Positions 42,535 through 51,250 of a stretch of 64,000 nucleotides of DNA are shown piece by piece; the stretch's first letter is position 1, and every line of letters starts with the position of its first letter. The position numbers were made by a program, and so were the translations under genes. The notes under the pieces are model-generated. The model ran no database searches. It was not told where the DNA came from and was given only the letters and a program-made list of their open reading frames with translations. Origin of the DNA: Amycolatopsis thailandensis (GTDB taxonomy: Bacteria > Actinomycetota > Actinomycetes > Mycobacteriales > Pseudonocardiaceae); the NCBI RefSeq assembly GCF_002234405.1, contig NZ_NMQT01000018.1, positions 1 through 64,000 of the forward strand, in the 5' to 3' direction.

Positions 42535-43394
42535 AGCTTGAACTCGGTGCCGTCCAAAGGAAGTGAGGCGCCGCCGTCCAGTACGGCGGCGTGTTCCGGC
42601 GAGGCGGGATCGACCACCGGATTCGTGTTGTTCAGATGTGTATAGGCCCAACGCGGGCCGGGCCGGAGCTTCGCGAGACTGCCGGTGATCGGCAGATGGC
42701 CCATCGCCAGCTGGGCACCGTCACCGACTTCGGCCGCGGTGGCGCCCGACATCTCGTCCGGCGCGTGGAAGGTCCCGTCCAGCAACACCAGATCGGCGTC
42801 GCGAGTGAAGTCGTCGAACCCGTCCGGCCAGCTCTTCAGGCAAGGCGCGTAGACGAAGACACCGCCGGTCTCGACGTCTTCGATCCGGTACGCGACCACC
42901 CACGGACCGTCCTCAGTGGACGAACGCGCATACTTCGGCCGCTTGTCGCTCACGGGAAGCGTGCTCACCCGGAGCCCGTCGATGGAGACCTCCGACGACG
43001 GCAGCCACTCCCAGCCGCCGTAACCGTCGATGATCGACCGTGCGGGGAACTGCTCGGACAGCGCGCCCAGAACGGCCTCCGGTGCCCAGACCGGTAGCCC
43101 ACCGGCCTCCCGCAGCAGGAGCAGGCCGAGTGAATGATCGAGCTCGGCGTCGGTGAGCAGCACCCCGCGCAGCGGGATCTCTCTCGGCCCCGGGCCGGCC
43201 CGTAGCGGTGGCGTGGCGAGGATCTGCGCGCGGATGTCCGGTGACGCGTTGAGCAGGTACCAGCTCTCGCCGTCCGCGCTCACCGCGACACAGTCCTGCG
43301 TCCGCGGCGGCGCGCCCGAAACGCACAGCGCGCAGGCGCAGTTCCATTGCGGGAAGCCACCGCCCGCCGCTGTCCCGAGCAGGATCACCCTCAT
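42531..43394 (-). CDS. pqqB: PqqB, pyrroloquinoline quinone biosynthesis protein
   Basis: 287 residues, metallo-beta-lactamase fold. The N-terminus MRVILLGTAAGGGFPQWNC and the conserved NCACALC cysteines are diagnostic of PqqB. The usual HxHxDH metal motif reads DAELDHSLGLLLL, as is normal in PqqB. It is thought to hydroxylate or process the Glu-Tyr intermediate. The start ATG overlaps the pqqE stop by 4 bp. It is last in the pqqACDEB operon, rather than first as in several proteobacteria. Confidence 0.92.
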   Translation of the reverse strand: MRVILLGTAAGGGFPQWNCACALCVSGAPPRTQDCVAVSADGESWYLLNASPDIRAQILATPPLRAGPGPREIPLRGVLLTDAELDHSLGLLLLREAGGLPVWAPEAVLGALSEQFPARSIIDGYGGWEWLPSSEVSIDGLRVSTLPVSDKRPKYARSSTEDGPWVVAYRIEDVETGGVFVYAPCLKSWPDGFDDFTRDADLVLLDGTFHAPDEMSGATAAEVGDGAQLAMGHLPITGSLAKLRPGPRWAYTHLNNTNPVVDPASPEHAAVLDGGASLPLDGTEFKL

Positions 43395-44479
43395 CGCGGC
43401 CCCCGCATCACGAGCTCGTCCGCCTTCGGCGGTGTGGAGAGGATGAGATCGACGACGCCGCGATCCGGCGAACGTGAGCACACCGGGTCCGTAGCCGAGG
43501 CGTCACCGGTGAGCTGGAACGCCTGGCATCGGCAGCCGCCGAAGTCGATCGACCGCCGATCGCAGGTGCCGCAAGTGTCCGGCATCCAGTCCTCACCGCG
43601 GAAGGCGTTGAAGGAACTGGATTCGTACCAGATCCGCGCCAGCGGCTTGTCGCGGACGTTGTCGAACTCCAGTGTCTCGATCGCCGTCGACGCGGGACAC
43701 GGCAGCACGTTCCCGTCGGGCGCCACGGTCAATTGCCGCGCGCCCCAACCGTACATGCACGGCTTCGGGTATTGCTCGTAGTAGTCGGCGACGACGTAGA
43801 TGATCTCCATCCGGCCACGCAGCCGATCGGTGGCCGCGCGCACGATCGGCTCGGCCTCGTCGAGCTGCCGCCGGGTGGGCATCAGGGCGTCGCGATTCCG
43901 CAGGGCCCAGCCGTAGTACTGCGTGTTGGCCAGTTCGAGCCGGTCCGCGCCCATTTCCTCGGCCAGGTCGATGATCCCGGCGAGCTGATCGTGGTTCTGC
44001 CGGTGCAGCACGACGTTCACCGAAAGCGGCAGCCCGGCCTTCTTGATCAGTTCGGCGGCGACCAGTTTCCGGTCGTGGGCCCGTGCGCCGGCGAGCCGGT
44101 CCGCGCGTGCGGCGGTCGCGCCCTGGACGGACAGCTGGATGTGGGCGATGCCGCGTTCGACGAGATCGTCCAATCTGGACCCGGTCAGCCCCAGCCCGGA
44201 CGTCACCAGATTGACGTAGCAACCCAGTTTCGTGGCGTGCTCGACCAGGATGGGCAGGTCCGGCCGGGCGAGCGGTTCGCCGCCGGACATGTGCACCTGG
44301 AGCACGCCGAGTTCCCGTGCTTGCGTGAGCACGGACAGCCATTCCTCTGTGGACAGTTCGCCGTCACGGGCGATCAGCTCGACCGGGTTCGAGCAGTACG
44401 GGCAGTGCAGCGGGCAGCGATGGGTCAGCTCGGCGAGCATGCCCAGAGGCGGCGCCGCGGTGGAGGTGTTCAGGTCCAT
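43391..44479 (-). CDS. pqqE: PqqE, radical SAM enzyme of PQQ biosynthesis
   Basis: 362 residues. The radical SAM cluster ligands are Cys22, Cys26 and Cys29 (THRCPLHCPYCSN). A C-terminal SPASM domain binds auxiliary clusters (KPCMYGWGARQL, LPCPAST, DTCGTCDRRSIDFGGCRC). It forms the Glu-Tyr carbon-carbon bond in PqqA together with PqqD. It overlaps pqqD by 10 bp and pqqB by 4 bp, indicating tight co-translation. Confidence 0.94.
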   Translation of the reverse strand: MDLNTSTAAPPLGMLAELTHRCPLHCPYCSNPVELIARDGELSTEEWLSVLTQARELGVLQVHMSGGEPLARPDLPILVEHATKLGCYVNLVTSGLGLTGSRLDDLVERGIAHIQLSVQGATAARADRLAGARAHDRKLVAAELIKKAGLPLSVNVVLHRQNHDQLAGIIDLAEEMGADRLELANTQYYGWALRNRDALMPTRRQLDEAEPIVRAATDRLRGRMEIIYVVADYYEQYPKPCMYGWGARQLTVAPDGNVLPCPASTAIETLEFDNVRDKPLARIWYESSSFNAFRGEDWMPDTCGTCDRRSIDFGGCRCQAFQLTGDASATDPVCSRSPDRGVVDLILSTPPKADELVMRGPR

Positions 44480-44742
44480 TCGACGATCCGCCGATCTCCC
44501 AGCCGGGACAGGACTTCCAGGATCTCTTCCTCGCGGACCCCGGCGTAGCGTTCGCGCAAAGCCGAAGCGATCGCCGCGACGTCCTCGACACCATCGCAGA
44601 GCGAGAGCACGGCCGCCGCGGTCGGATTCGGGACGAGCACGCCTTCGGGGAACAGGAGGACGTGCGTTTCCCTGGTCTGGTCATAGCTCAGCCGGACTCC
44701 GCGCCGAAGCCGCGGCACCGAGTCCATTTCGAGGGTGGTCAT
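44470..44742 (-). CDS. pqqD: PqqD, PqqA-binding chaperone
   Basis: A 90-residue RRE-fold peptide chaperone that presents PqqA to PqqE. Typical features are the PRLRRGVRLSYDQTRETHVL N-terminus and FPEGVLVPNPTAAAVLSLCD, followed by a helical C-terminus with two small helices. ATG 44742 lies 2 bp after the pqqC stop and the end overlaps pqqE by 10 bp. Confidence 0.92.
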   Translation of the reverse strand: MTTLEMDSVPRLRRGVRLSYDQTRETHVLLFPEGVLVPNPTAAAVLSLCDGVEDVAAIASALRERYAGVREEEILEVLSRLGDRRIVEWT

Positions 44743-44744
44743 CG

Positions 44745-45452
44745 CTACTCCTCGGCCGCGGCGCGCTCGATGGCGTCGAGCATGGACCAGAGCACGTCGG
44801 TCTTGAACGACAACGCGGCGATCGCCTTCTCCTGCTGCTCGCGGGTGACGGCGTGCCGTACGACGATGTCGAGCGTTCCCTTGCCCTCGCCGGAGACCTT
44901 GTCGATCCGGTTGGTGAAGTAGTCGAGGTCTTCCCGCGCGATCCACGAATAGTTCGCCAGCATGTCGGCGACACGTCGCTGCATGAGATGGCCGGCGAAC
45001 ATTTCGGTCAGGCCCGAAGCGACAGCTTCGAGCCAAGGTTTCGTGCGGGCGAAATTCACATAGGCGTCGACGGCGAAACGTACGCCGGGGGCGAGGTGCC
45101 GCTGATCGAGAACCTCGTCGCGGTCGAGCCCGACTGCGGCGCACAAACGGAGCCACCGCTCGATTCCACCGTCCCCGGCTTTCGTCCCGTCGTGATAGAC
45201 GACGCGGTCGAGCCATTCCCGGCGGATTTCCGGCACCGGGCAGTTGCTGATGATCGCGGCGTCCTTCTGCGGGAGCACGTATTGGTAGTACCAGCGGTTC
45301 GCGGCCCAGATCTTCAGTTCGTGCTCGGACAGTTCGCCGTCGTGCATCCGCCGGTGGAAGGGATGAGTACCCCAATAGCGGTGGGAAAGTCCACGCAGGG
45401 CCGCGACGAATTCCGACGGCGACATCGGCGTGGCGGAAGGGGAAAGAGCCAC
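44745..45452 (-). CDS. pqqC: PqqC, pyrroloquinoline-quinone synthase
   Basis: A 235-residue all-helical, cofactorless oxidase that performs the final ring closure and eight-electron oxidation to PQQ. The conserved YWGTHPFHRRMHDGEL (active-site His) and AANRWYYQYVLPQKDAAI are present. GTG 45452 follows GGAGGC by 7 bases. A strong stem-loop (45492-45519) precedes it, between pqqA and pqqC. Confidence 0.93.
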   Translation of the reverse strand: MALSPSATPMSPSEFVAALRGLSHRYWGTHPFHRRMHDGELSEHELKIWAANRWYYQYVLPQKDAAIISNCPVPEIRREWLDRVVYHDGTKAGDGGIERWLRLCAAVGLDRDEVLDQRHLAPGVRFAVDAYVNFARTKPWLEAVASGLTEMFAGHLMQRRVADMLANYSWIAREDLDYFTNRIDKVSGEGKGTLDIVVRHAVTREQQEKAIAALSFKTDVLWSMLDAIERAAAEE

Positions 45453-45491
45453 GATGCTGCCTCCAACGGCTCGCTGATCGGGACGGCGGCA

Positions 45492-45519
45492 CGGTGGTGG
45501 GGGACGGCCCCCACCACCG
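45492..45519. terminator. Strong stem-loop between pqqA and pqqC
   Basis: CGGTGGTGGGGG and its exact complement enclose a 4-base loop. It starts 10 bp after the pqqA stop on the minus strand and has no T-run. It is a likely partial terminator or mRNA-end stabiliser that would give more pqqA than pqqCDEB message. Confidence 0.7.
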
Positions 45520-45528
45520 AGTGGGAAA

Positions 45529-45624
45529 TCAGTCCTCCATACGGGCCGCGTAAGCGGTGACCTCCATGGGAGTTTCGTACTCGACGAAGTCCGGCGTGGT
45601 CCATACCTCGATGGTTTCGATCAT
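45529..45624 (-). CDS. pqqA: PqqA, PQQ precursor peptide
   Basis: A 31-residue peptide, MIETIEVWTTPDFVEYETPM followed by EVTAYAARMED. The Glu and Tyr that become PQQ are in the family motif E-V-T-A-Y (Glu21, Tyr25). AGGAG lies 6 bases before ATG 45624. It is the first gene of the pqq operon and is ribosomally made, then cross-linked by PqqE/PqqD. Confidence 0.93.
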   Translation of the reverse strand: MIETIEVWTTPDFVEYETPMEVTAYAARMED

Positions 45625-45939
45625 CTTCTGCTCCTAACGTCCACATGGGATCGAACGGGGACGAGCCCCGTCACCCTAGAAGCGGGCCGCCGATTCTGAC
45701 CAGACGCAAGGTCCAAGTTCTCGAGCCATTTTGTAAAGTTTCCTTCCTATGGCCGATCGAGCTGGCCCGATCGTCACCCTCGGCACATACAACGGTTAAC
45801 CGGACTCATCTGTGATAGCCCGTCCAGTGGTGTCCGTTTCAATCCACGGTGTGTTTCTATCCAACTCGACGGGTGCACCCCGACCACCCGTCTTCCGCCG
45901 CCATCCGAGCTCCAGGGGTGTAGCTGAAGGAGGCGTCTC
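45625..45939. promoter_or_regulatory. Divergent promoter region of pqqA and the PQQ sugar dehydrogenase
   Basis: 315 bp without a gene. On the dehydrogenase side there are two 11-bp direct repeats, GTTTCAATCCA (45836-45846) and GTTTCTATCCA (45853-45863), 17 bp apart. On the pqqA side TAGGGT is a possible -10 box. CGATCG pairs flank 45753-45770. No assignment to a known regulator is possible. Confidence 0.5.
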
Positions 45940-46926
45940 ATGTCCTTACGTCGTACTCTCACCTGCGCGTTCGCCGCCGCGACGGCCGCGTCTGCCGTGG
46001 CCGTCCCGGCCGCAGCCGCCGAAGCGCCGTCGGTCCAGGCGATCAAACAGATCGCGAGCGGCCTCAACCAGGCCTGGTCGATCGATTTCCTGCCCGACGG
46101 CACCGGCGTCTTCACGCAGAAGGACGCCAAGACGATCAGCAAGATCGACAAGGCGGGCAAGGTCACCACGGTCCAGACCATCCCCGGGGTGAGCGTCACC
46201 CCGGAGGCCGGCCTGCTCGGCATCGCCGTCTCGCCGAAATACGCCACTGACCAGACGGTCTTCATCTACTACACGACCAGTTCCGACAACCGGATCGCCA
46301 AGCTGAAGCTGGGCCAGGCGCCGACGCCGATCGTCACCGGTATCCCGCGTGGCGCGAACTTCCACCACGGCGGGCGGATCAGGTTCGGCCCCGACGGCTA
46401 CCTCTACGCGGGTACCGGCGACGGCCAGAACGGCGCCAACGCGCAGAACAAGAACTCCCTCGGCGGCAAGGTCCTGCGGGTCACCACCGACGGCGCGCCC
46501 GCGCCGGGCAACCCGTTCAACAGCCGCGTCTACTCCTACGGTCACCGCAACGTCCAGGGCCTGACCTGGGCGAACGGGCAGCTGTACGTCTCCGACATCG
46601 GTGCGAACAAGCTCGACGAGCTGAACAAGGTCGAACCGGGCAAGAACTACGGCTGGCCGACCTGCGAAGGCCCGTGCAACACGGCGGGGATGACCAACCC
46701 GGTCAAGGCGTGGCCGACGTCTTCGGCGACGCCGAGCGGGCTGGCGGCGTACAAGGGATCGCTGTACATGGCCTCGCTCAAGGGCGGCACATTCAAGCTC
46801 GATCTGAACGGAAACGGCGGCAAGCTGTGGACCGACCTCGGCCGCACGCGTGACGCGACCGCCGGTCCGGACGGACAGCTGTACACGATCACCCCGGGCG
46901 CCATCTACGTCTCCGACGGCAGCTAG
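45940..46926 (+). CDS. Secreted PQQ-dependent sugar dehydrogenase
   Basis: 328 residues. A Sec signal peptide (TCAFAAATAASAVAVPAAAA) ends near residue 27. The mature protein is a six-bladed beta-propeller of the soluble glucose/aldose dehydrogenase (GdhB/Asd) family: AWSIDFLPDGTGVFTQKDAK, HHGGRIRFGPDGYLYAGTGD (catalytic His) and YSYGHRNVQGLTW (PQQ-binding Arg). GAAGGAGG precedes the ATG. It is divergent from the pqq operon, so the cofactor and its enzyme are made from one promoter region. It oxidises an aldose outside the cell; the exact sugar is not predictable. Confidence 0.87.
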   Translation: MSLRRTLTCAFAAATAASAVAVPAAAAEAPSVQAIKQIASGLNQAWSIDFLPDGTGVFTQKDAKTISKIDKAGKVTTVQTIPGVSVTPEAGLLGIAVSPKYATDQTVFIYYTTSSDNRIAKLKLGQAPTPIVTGIPRGANFHHGGRIRFGPDGYLYAGTGDGQNGANAQNKNSLGGKVLRVTTDGAPAPGNPFNSRVYSYGHRNVQGLTWANGQLYVSDIGANKLDELNKVEPGKNYGWPTCEGPCNTAGMTNPVKAWPTSSATPSGLAAYKGSLYMASLKGGTFKLDLNGNGGKLWTDLGRTRDATAGPDGQLYTITPGAIYVSDGS

Positions 46927-46940
46927 CCCCGACGCGTTTA

Positions 46941-46988
46941 GTCCTCTGGATGCGGTACTTGTGTGTGCAAGTAACGCATCCAGAGGAC
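46941..46988. terminator. Bidirectional stem-loop terminator
   Basis: GTCCTCTGGATGCG and its exact complement (46975-46988) are extended inward by TACTTG/CAAGTA after one mismatch. It lies between the stops of two convergent genes (46926 and 47004). Flanking TTT and AAA give short U-tracts in both directions. Confidence 0.8.
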
Positions 46989-47003
46989 GAAATGCGGGAG
47001 GGG

Positions 47004-48380
47004 TCAGGCGCGCCCCACGGACGCGGCGTGTTCCAGTTCGGCGAGCGCGGTGTCCAGATGGGTCAGGATGCGCTGGAGATGCGGCACGCTCCGGCGGCAG
47101 CCGGTGACGCCGAAGTCCAGGTTGTCCCCGTTGCTGGTCAGCGTGATGTTCAGCGCCTGACCGTCGAGCAGCACGGACGCCGGGTAGATGCCGTCGAGCG
47201 ACGCGCCGTTCCAGTACATCTGCTTGCGCGGCCCCGGCACATTGGAGATCACCAGGTTGAACGGCGGTTTTGTGTTGTTCACGAAACCAGGGATCGGCGA
47301 CACGCCGAGCTGGGCGACGTTGATCCCGGACAGCAGCAGCGTCTGCAACGGGGTCAGCTCCGAGAACAGCTTCTTGCCATTGCGCATGGACGCGTTGATC
47401 GTGGCGAGCCGGGCAGCCGGGTCGGTCAGGTGGGTGGCGAGGTTGCACAGCAGCGCGCCGATGTTGTTGCCCGCCGCGTCCCCGCTGTCCTTGCGCCGCA
47501 GGGAAACCGGGACCATCGCGGTCAGCGGCGCGTCGGGGAGCGCGTTCTGTTCCATGAGGTAGTCCCGTAGCGCGCCCGAGCACATCGCGAGGACGACGTC
47601 GTTGCGCGACACCCCGGCGGCGGTCGCCACCTTGCGCACCCGGTCCAGTGACCAGGACTGCGCGGCGAACCGGCGGGCCCCGCCGATCGGCACGTTCAGC
47701 ATCGTCTTCGGCGCCTGCGCCGGCAGCGTGAGGGTGTGTTCCTGGAACGCCTCCCGCGCCACCTTCATCGCGGCGGGGGCGATGCCGGCGAGCTGGTTGA
47801 CCGTCTTGCCGAAGGTACTGAGCACCGAGGGTGACGCCTTGCCGTTACGACCGCCGTCCGGTTTGGGCCGACGGCCCCACGGCGGCGGGCAGTCGAGGTC
47901 GGCCGGGTCGTCCGACAGCGTGCCTTGCAGATGACGCAGCGCCGAGACGCCGTCCATCAGCGCGTGGTGGATCTTGCTGTAGATCGCGAACCGGCCGTCC
48001 TGGAGGCCCTCGACCAGGTGGATCTCCCACAGCGGGCGGTGCCTGTCGAGCAGGGTGCTGTGCCAGCGCCCGGTCAGCTCCAGCAGCTCGCGGATCCGGC
48101 CTGGCTGGGGCAGCGCCGAATGGCGGAAGTGGTAGTCGAGTTCGAGATCGCTGTCCGTCGCCCAGGCGACGTGGCCCGCGGTGTTGACCGGCCGGGCGGG
48201 ACGACGGCGGAACACGTCGCGCATGTTGTCGGAATCGAGCAGTTTCCGGCGAAGGTCCCGCAGGTAGTCCGGTCCGGCGTCCTCGGGTTTCTTGAACAGT
48301 TGCAGACCGCCGACGTGCATCGGATGCTCGCGCGTTTCCACGAGGAGGAACATCGAGTCGGTGACGGGCATGAACGGCAT
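47004..48380 (-). CDS. Wax ester synthase/diacylglycerol acyltransferase (WS/DGAT)
   Basis: 458 residues of the bifunctional WS/DGAT family that makes triacylglycerol or wax esters from acyl-CoA. The acyltransferase motif HHALMDG is at residues 138-144. The N-terminal MPVTDSMFLLVETREHPMHV and the C-terminal ISNVPGPRKQMYWNGA are family signatures. ATG 48380 is chosen to place the family N-terminus; GGTGG lies upstream. It is divergent from the quinone reductase gene. Lipid storage fits the beta-oxidation genes elsewhere in the window. Confidence 0.88.
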   Translation of the reverse strand: MPFMPVTDSMFLLVETREHPMHVGGLQLFKKPEDAGPDYLRDLRRKLLDSDNMRDVFRRRPARPVNTAGHVAWATDSDLELDYHFRHSALPQPGRIRELLELTGRWHSTLLDRHRPLWEIHLVEGLQDGRFAIYSKIHHALMDGVSALRHLQGTLSDDPADLDCPPPWGRRPKPDGGRNGKASPSVLSTFGKTVNQLAGIAPAAMKVAREAFQEHTLTLPAQAPKTMLNVPIGGARRFAAQSWSLDRVRKVATAAGVSRNDVVLAMCSGALRDYLMEQNALPDAPLTAMVPVSLRRKDSGDAAGNNIGALLCNLATHLTDPAARLATINASMRNGKKLFSELTPLQTLLLSGINVAQLGVSPIPGFVNNTKPPFNLVISNVPGPRKQMYWNGASLDGIYPASVLLDGQALNITLTSNGDNLDFGVTGCRRSVPHLQRILTHLDTALAELEHAASVGRA

Positions 48381-48476
48381 CGTGGGGACCACCTTCCGCG
48401 CGGCGGCGTGCGAGCACGCCGGGTGCCAGAGTCTACGCACACCGAAACCACCTTCTCACGCTTTAGGGTGGCTCAC

Positions 48477-49490
48477 ATGACGATCCCGACCGATCCGCGG
48501 ACAGGTGAGTTCCGTCGGTCCGCCAACCATTTCGACGCGCGTATCACCGCGGACGGCCGCGACGGCTGGCCGGTGGAGGCGGGAAGGTACCGGCTGGTGG
48601 TCAGCCGGGCCTGCCCCTGGGCGAGCCGGGGGCTGATCGTCCGGCGGCTGCTCGGGCTCGAGTCCGCGCTGAGCGTGGCCGTGGCCGATCCGATCCAGGA
48701 CGACAAGAGCTGGCGGTTCACCCTCGATCCCGATGACCGGGATCCGGTGCTCGGCATCAAGTACCTGGCCGAGGCCTATCACGCGGCCGATCCGCACTAC
48801 ATGGGCGGGATCAGCGTTCCGGCCATTGTGGACATTCCGAGCAAGCGGCTGGTGAGCAACGACTATCCACAGATCACGCTCGATTTTTCCACCGAATGGA
48901 CCAGCCACCACCGCCCCGGCGCGCCCGACCTCTACCCGGAGCGGCTGCGCGGCGAGATCGACGACGTCAACGTGGGTGTCTTCGCCGACGTGAACGCCGC
49001 CGTCTACCAGGCCGGGTTCGCGACCAAGCAGAGCGCGTACGACGACGCGTACCACCGGCTCTTCGCCATGCTGGACGCGCTTTCCGACCGGCTCGAAAGG
49101 CAGCGTTACCTCGTCGGCGACACGATCACCGAAGCGGACATCCGGTTGTTCACCACGCTCGTCCGATTCGACTCCGTCTACCACGGACACTTCAAGTGCA
49201 ACCGGAACAAGCTGACCGAGCAGCCGGTGCTGTGGGCCTACGCCCGCGACCTCTTCCAAACGCCGGGTTTCGGTGACACCGTCGATTTCGACCACATCAA
49301 GCGGCATTACCACGAGGTGCACGAGCAGGTGAACCCGACGCGGATCGTCCCTTTGGGACCGGAGCTGTCCGGCTGGACGACGCCGCATCACCGGGAGCAG
49401 CTGGGCGGGCGCCCGTTCGGCGACGGCACGCCGCCGGGACCGCCGCCCGAGGACGAACGGATCGAGGACACGGATGGAGCCAATTCCTGA
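48477..49490 (+). CDS. Glutathionyl/mycothiolyl-hydroquinone reductase (GST omega-like)
   Basis: 337 residues of the xi-class GST family (YqjG/ECM4). The active-site cysteine is Cys46 in VVSRACPWASRGLI. The N-terminal thioredoxin-like and C-terminal helical domains are intact (VGDTITEADIRLFTTLVRFD). Family members reductively remove a thiol from quinol conjugates. Actinomycetes use mycothiol, so the natural thiol is probably that. The last 30 residues are Pro/Glu-rich. It overlaps the next gene by 17 bp, forming a redox operon. Confidence 0.86.
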   Translation: MTIPTDPRTGEFRRSANHFDARITADGRDGWPVEAGRYRLVVSRACPWASRGLIVRRLLGLESALSVAVADPIQDDKSWRFTLDPDDRDPVLGIKYLAEAYHAADPHYMGGISVPAIVDIPSKRLVSNDYPQITLDFSTEWTSHHRPGAPDLYPERLRGEIDDVNVGVFADVNAAVYQAGFATKQSAYDDAYHRLFAMLDALSDRLERQRYLVGDTITEADIRLFTTLVRFDSVYHGHFKCNRNKLTEQPVLWAYARDLFQTPGFGDTVDFDHIKRHYHEVHEQVNPTRIVPLGPELSGWTTPHHREQLGGRPFGDGTPPGPPPEDERIEDTDGANS

Positions 49491-50631
49491 ACGTACCGAC
49501 GTCGTCGTGATCGGCGGCGGCATCATCGGGGTCAGCTGCGCGTACCGGCTCGCCGCCGCCGGGGTCTCGGTGCTGCTGCTCGAACGCGACACGCTGGGCG
49601 CGGGCTCGACGGCGAAGGCGGCGGGCGGGATCAGGTCGTCGTTCACCACACGCGTCAACATCGAGATCGGGCTGCGCGGGCTGGCCGAGTACGCCTCGTT
49701 CGCGCAGACGTACGGGACCGAGATCGACTTCCGCCGCGACGGTTACCTGTACCTGGTCACCGACCCCGCGGACCTGCCCGAGTTCGAGCACTGTGCCGCG
49801 TTGCAGAACTCCTACGGCGTCCGAAGCCGGCTCGTCGAGCCCGCCGAAGCGCGGCGGTTCTCCCCGCTGATCGACACCGAAGGCGTGGTCGCGGCGCTGT
49901 GGTCGCCGGACGACGCCAAGGCCACCCCGGACTCGGCGGTCCAGGGCTACGCGCGGGCCGCCCGCGGGCATGGCGCGGTGCTGAAGACCGGCGTCGAGGT
50001 CGTCGGGATCGAACGCGACGGCGACGAGATCACCGGCGTCCGGACCGGCGACGGTTTCGTGCGGACGAACGCGGTGGTCTGCGCGGCGGGCGCGTGGTCG
50101 GGACGGATCGGCGAGTTCGCCGGTGTCGACCTCCCGGTGCGGCCGTACCGGCGGCAGGTGGTGTTCACCGGACCGGTCGCGGACCTGCCCGAATCGGTGC
50201 CGCTGACCATCGAGATGCCCTCGGCCTTCTACTTCCACCGCGAGGGCCTCGGCCTGGCGATGTCCTTCTGCGACGGAGACGGCGACCCCGGCTTCGACAC
50301 CCGGTACCAGCCGGGCGACTGGCTGCCGAAGCTCGCCGAGATCGCCGCCCGGCGGGTGCCCGCGGTGCTCGACGCGGGGATCCGCGGCGGGTGGGCCGGG
50401 CTGTACGAGGTCACGCCCGACCGCAACCAGATCGTGGGGGAAAGCGTCCACCTTTCGCGGTTCTTCTACGCGACCGGGTTTTCGGGACACGGGTTCCAGA
50501 TGGGCCCCGCCGTGGGGGAGCTCGTCCGGGACCTCTACCTGGGGCGGGTCCCGGCCATCGACATCACCGGGCTCGACGTCCGCCGGTTCGCCGGCGACCG
50601 GGCCGTGACGAGGGAGCACAACATTGTCTGA
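49474..50631 (+). CDS. FAD-dependent oxidoreductase, D-amino acid/sarcosine oxidase family
   Basis: 385 residues. The dinucleotide-binding motif is DVVVIGGGIIGVSCAYRLAA (about 7-26), followed by GAGSTAKAAGGIRSSF, typical of the DAO family, which oxidises secondary or D-amines. The C-terminus has GHGFQMGPAVGELVRDL. No covalent-FAD cysteine is evident. It overlaps both the upstream reductase (17 bp) and the downstream flavin protein (8 bp). The substrate is unknown. Confidence 0.84.
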   Translation: MEPIPERTDVVVIGGGIIGVSCAYRLAAAGVSVLLLERDTLGAGSTAKAAGGIRSSFTTRVNIEIGLRGLAEYASFAQTYGTEIDFRRDGYLYLVTDPADLPEFEHCAALQNSYGVRSRLVEPAEARRFSPLIDTEGVVAALWSPDDAKATPDSAVQGYARAARGHGAVLKTGVEVVGIERDGDEITGVRTGDGFVRTNAVVCAAGAWSGRIGEFAGVDLPVRPYRRQVVFTGPVADLPESVPLTIEMPSAFYFHREGLGLAMSFCDGDGDPGFDTRYQPGDWLPKLAEIAARRVPAVLDAGIRGGWAGLYEVTPDRNQIVGESVHLSRFFYATGFSGHGFQMGPAVGELVRDLYLGRVPAIDITGLDVRRFAGDRAVTREHNIV

Positions 50632-51250
50632 GGACTTCGTCGAGATCACCACCACCGCCGAGCTGCGCGAGATCCTGCCGCCGCCACTGGAGCGCACCGC
50701 GAACAAGGCGCGCCCGAAGCTGCACGAAATGGACCGTCAGTGGCTCGCGGAGTCACCGTTCGTGCTCATCGCGACGTCGGCGGCGGACGGCACCTGCGAC
50801 GTCTCGCCGAAGGGCGACCCCGCCGGGTTCACGCTGGTGCTGAGCGATACCCGGATCGCCATCCCGGAGCGGCCGGGCAACCGGCGCGCCGACGGTTTCC
50901 ACAACGTGCTGTCGAACCCGCACGTCGGGCTGATCTACCTGATCCCCGGCCGCGGCGACACGCTGCGCGTCAACGGCCGCGCGCGGCTCGTGAGGGAGGC
51001 GCCGTTCTTCGACGACATGATCGTGAAGGGCAGCAGGCCGAAGCTCGCGCTGGTGGTGGACATCGACGAGGTCTTCCACCACTGCCAGAAGGCGTTCATG
51101 CGGTCGAAGCTCTGGTCGCCGGAGAGCTGGACGCCCGAGGCGATGCCTTCGCGCGCGGAGATCGCGAAGACCTTCGAGCGGCCGGAGGAGAGCATGGCCG
51201 ACCTTGAGGCGTACTACGCGCCGGACCGGTACGCGGCCAGCCTGTACTGA
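50624..51250 (+). CDS. Pyridoxamine 5'-phosphate oxidase-like flavoprotein
   Basis: 208 residues of the split-barrel FMN-binding group (MSMEG_1061-like). Characteristic segments are ATSAADGTCDVSPKGDPAGF, IPERPGNRRADGFHNVLSNP and GDTLRVNGRARLV. It is probably an FMN- or F420-dependent reductase, not a true PdxH. The start is TTG 50624 with GGGAG 8 bases upstream, and it overlaps the preceding gene by 8 bp. The stop codon TGA is the first triplet of the hairpin at 51248-51302. Confidence 0.8.
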   Translation: MSEDFVEITTTAELREILPPPLERTANKARPKLHEMDRQWLAESPFVLIATSAADGTCDVSPKGDPAGFTLVLSDTRIAIPERPGNRRADGFHNVLSNPHVGLIYLIPGRGDTLRVNGRARLVREAPFFDDMIVKGSRPKLALVVDIDEVFHHCQKAFMRSKLWSPESWTPEAMPSRAEIAKTFERPEESMADLEAYYAPDRYAASLY

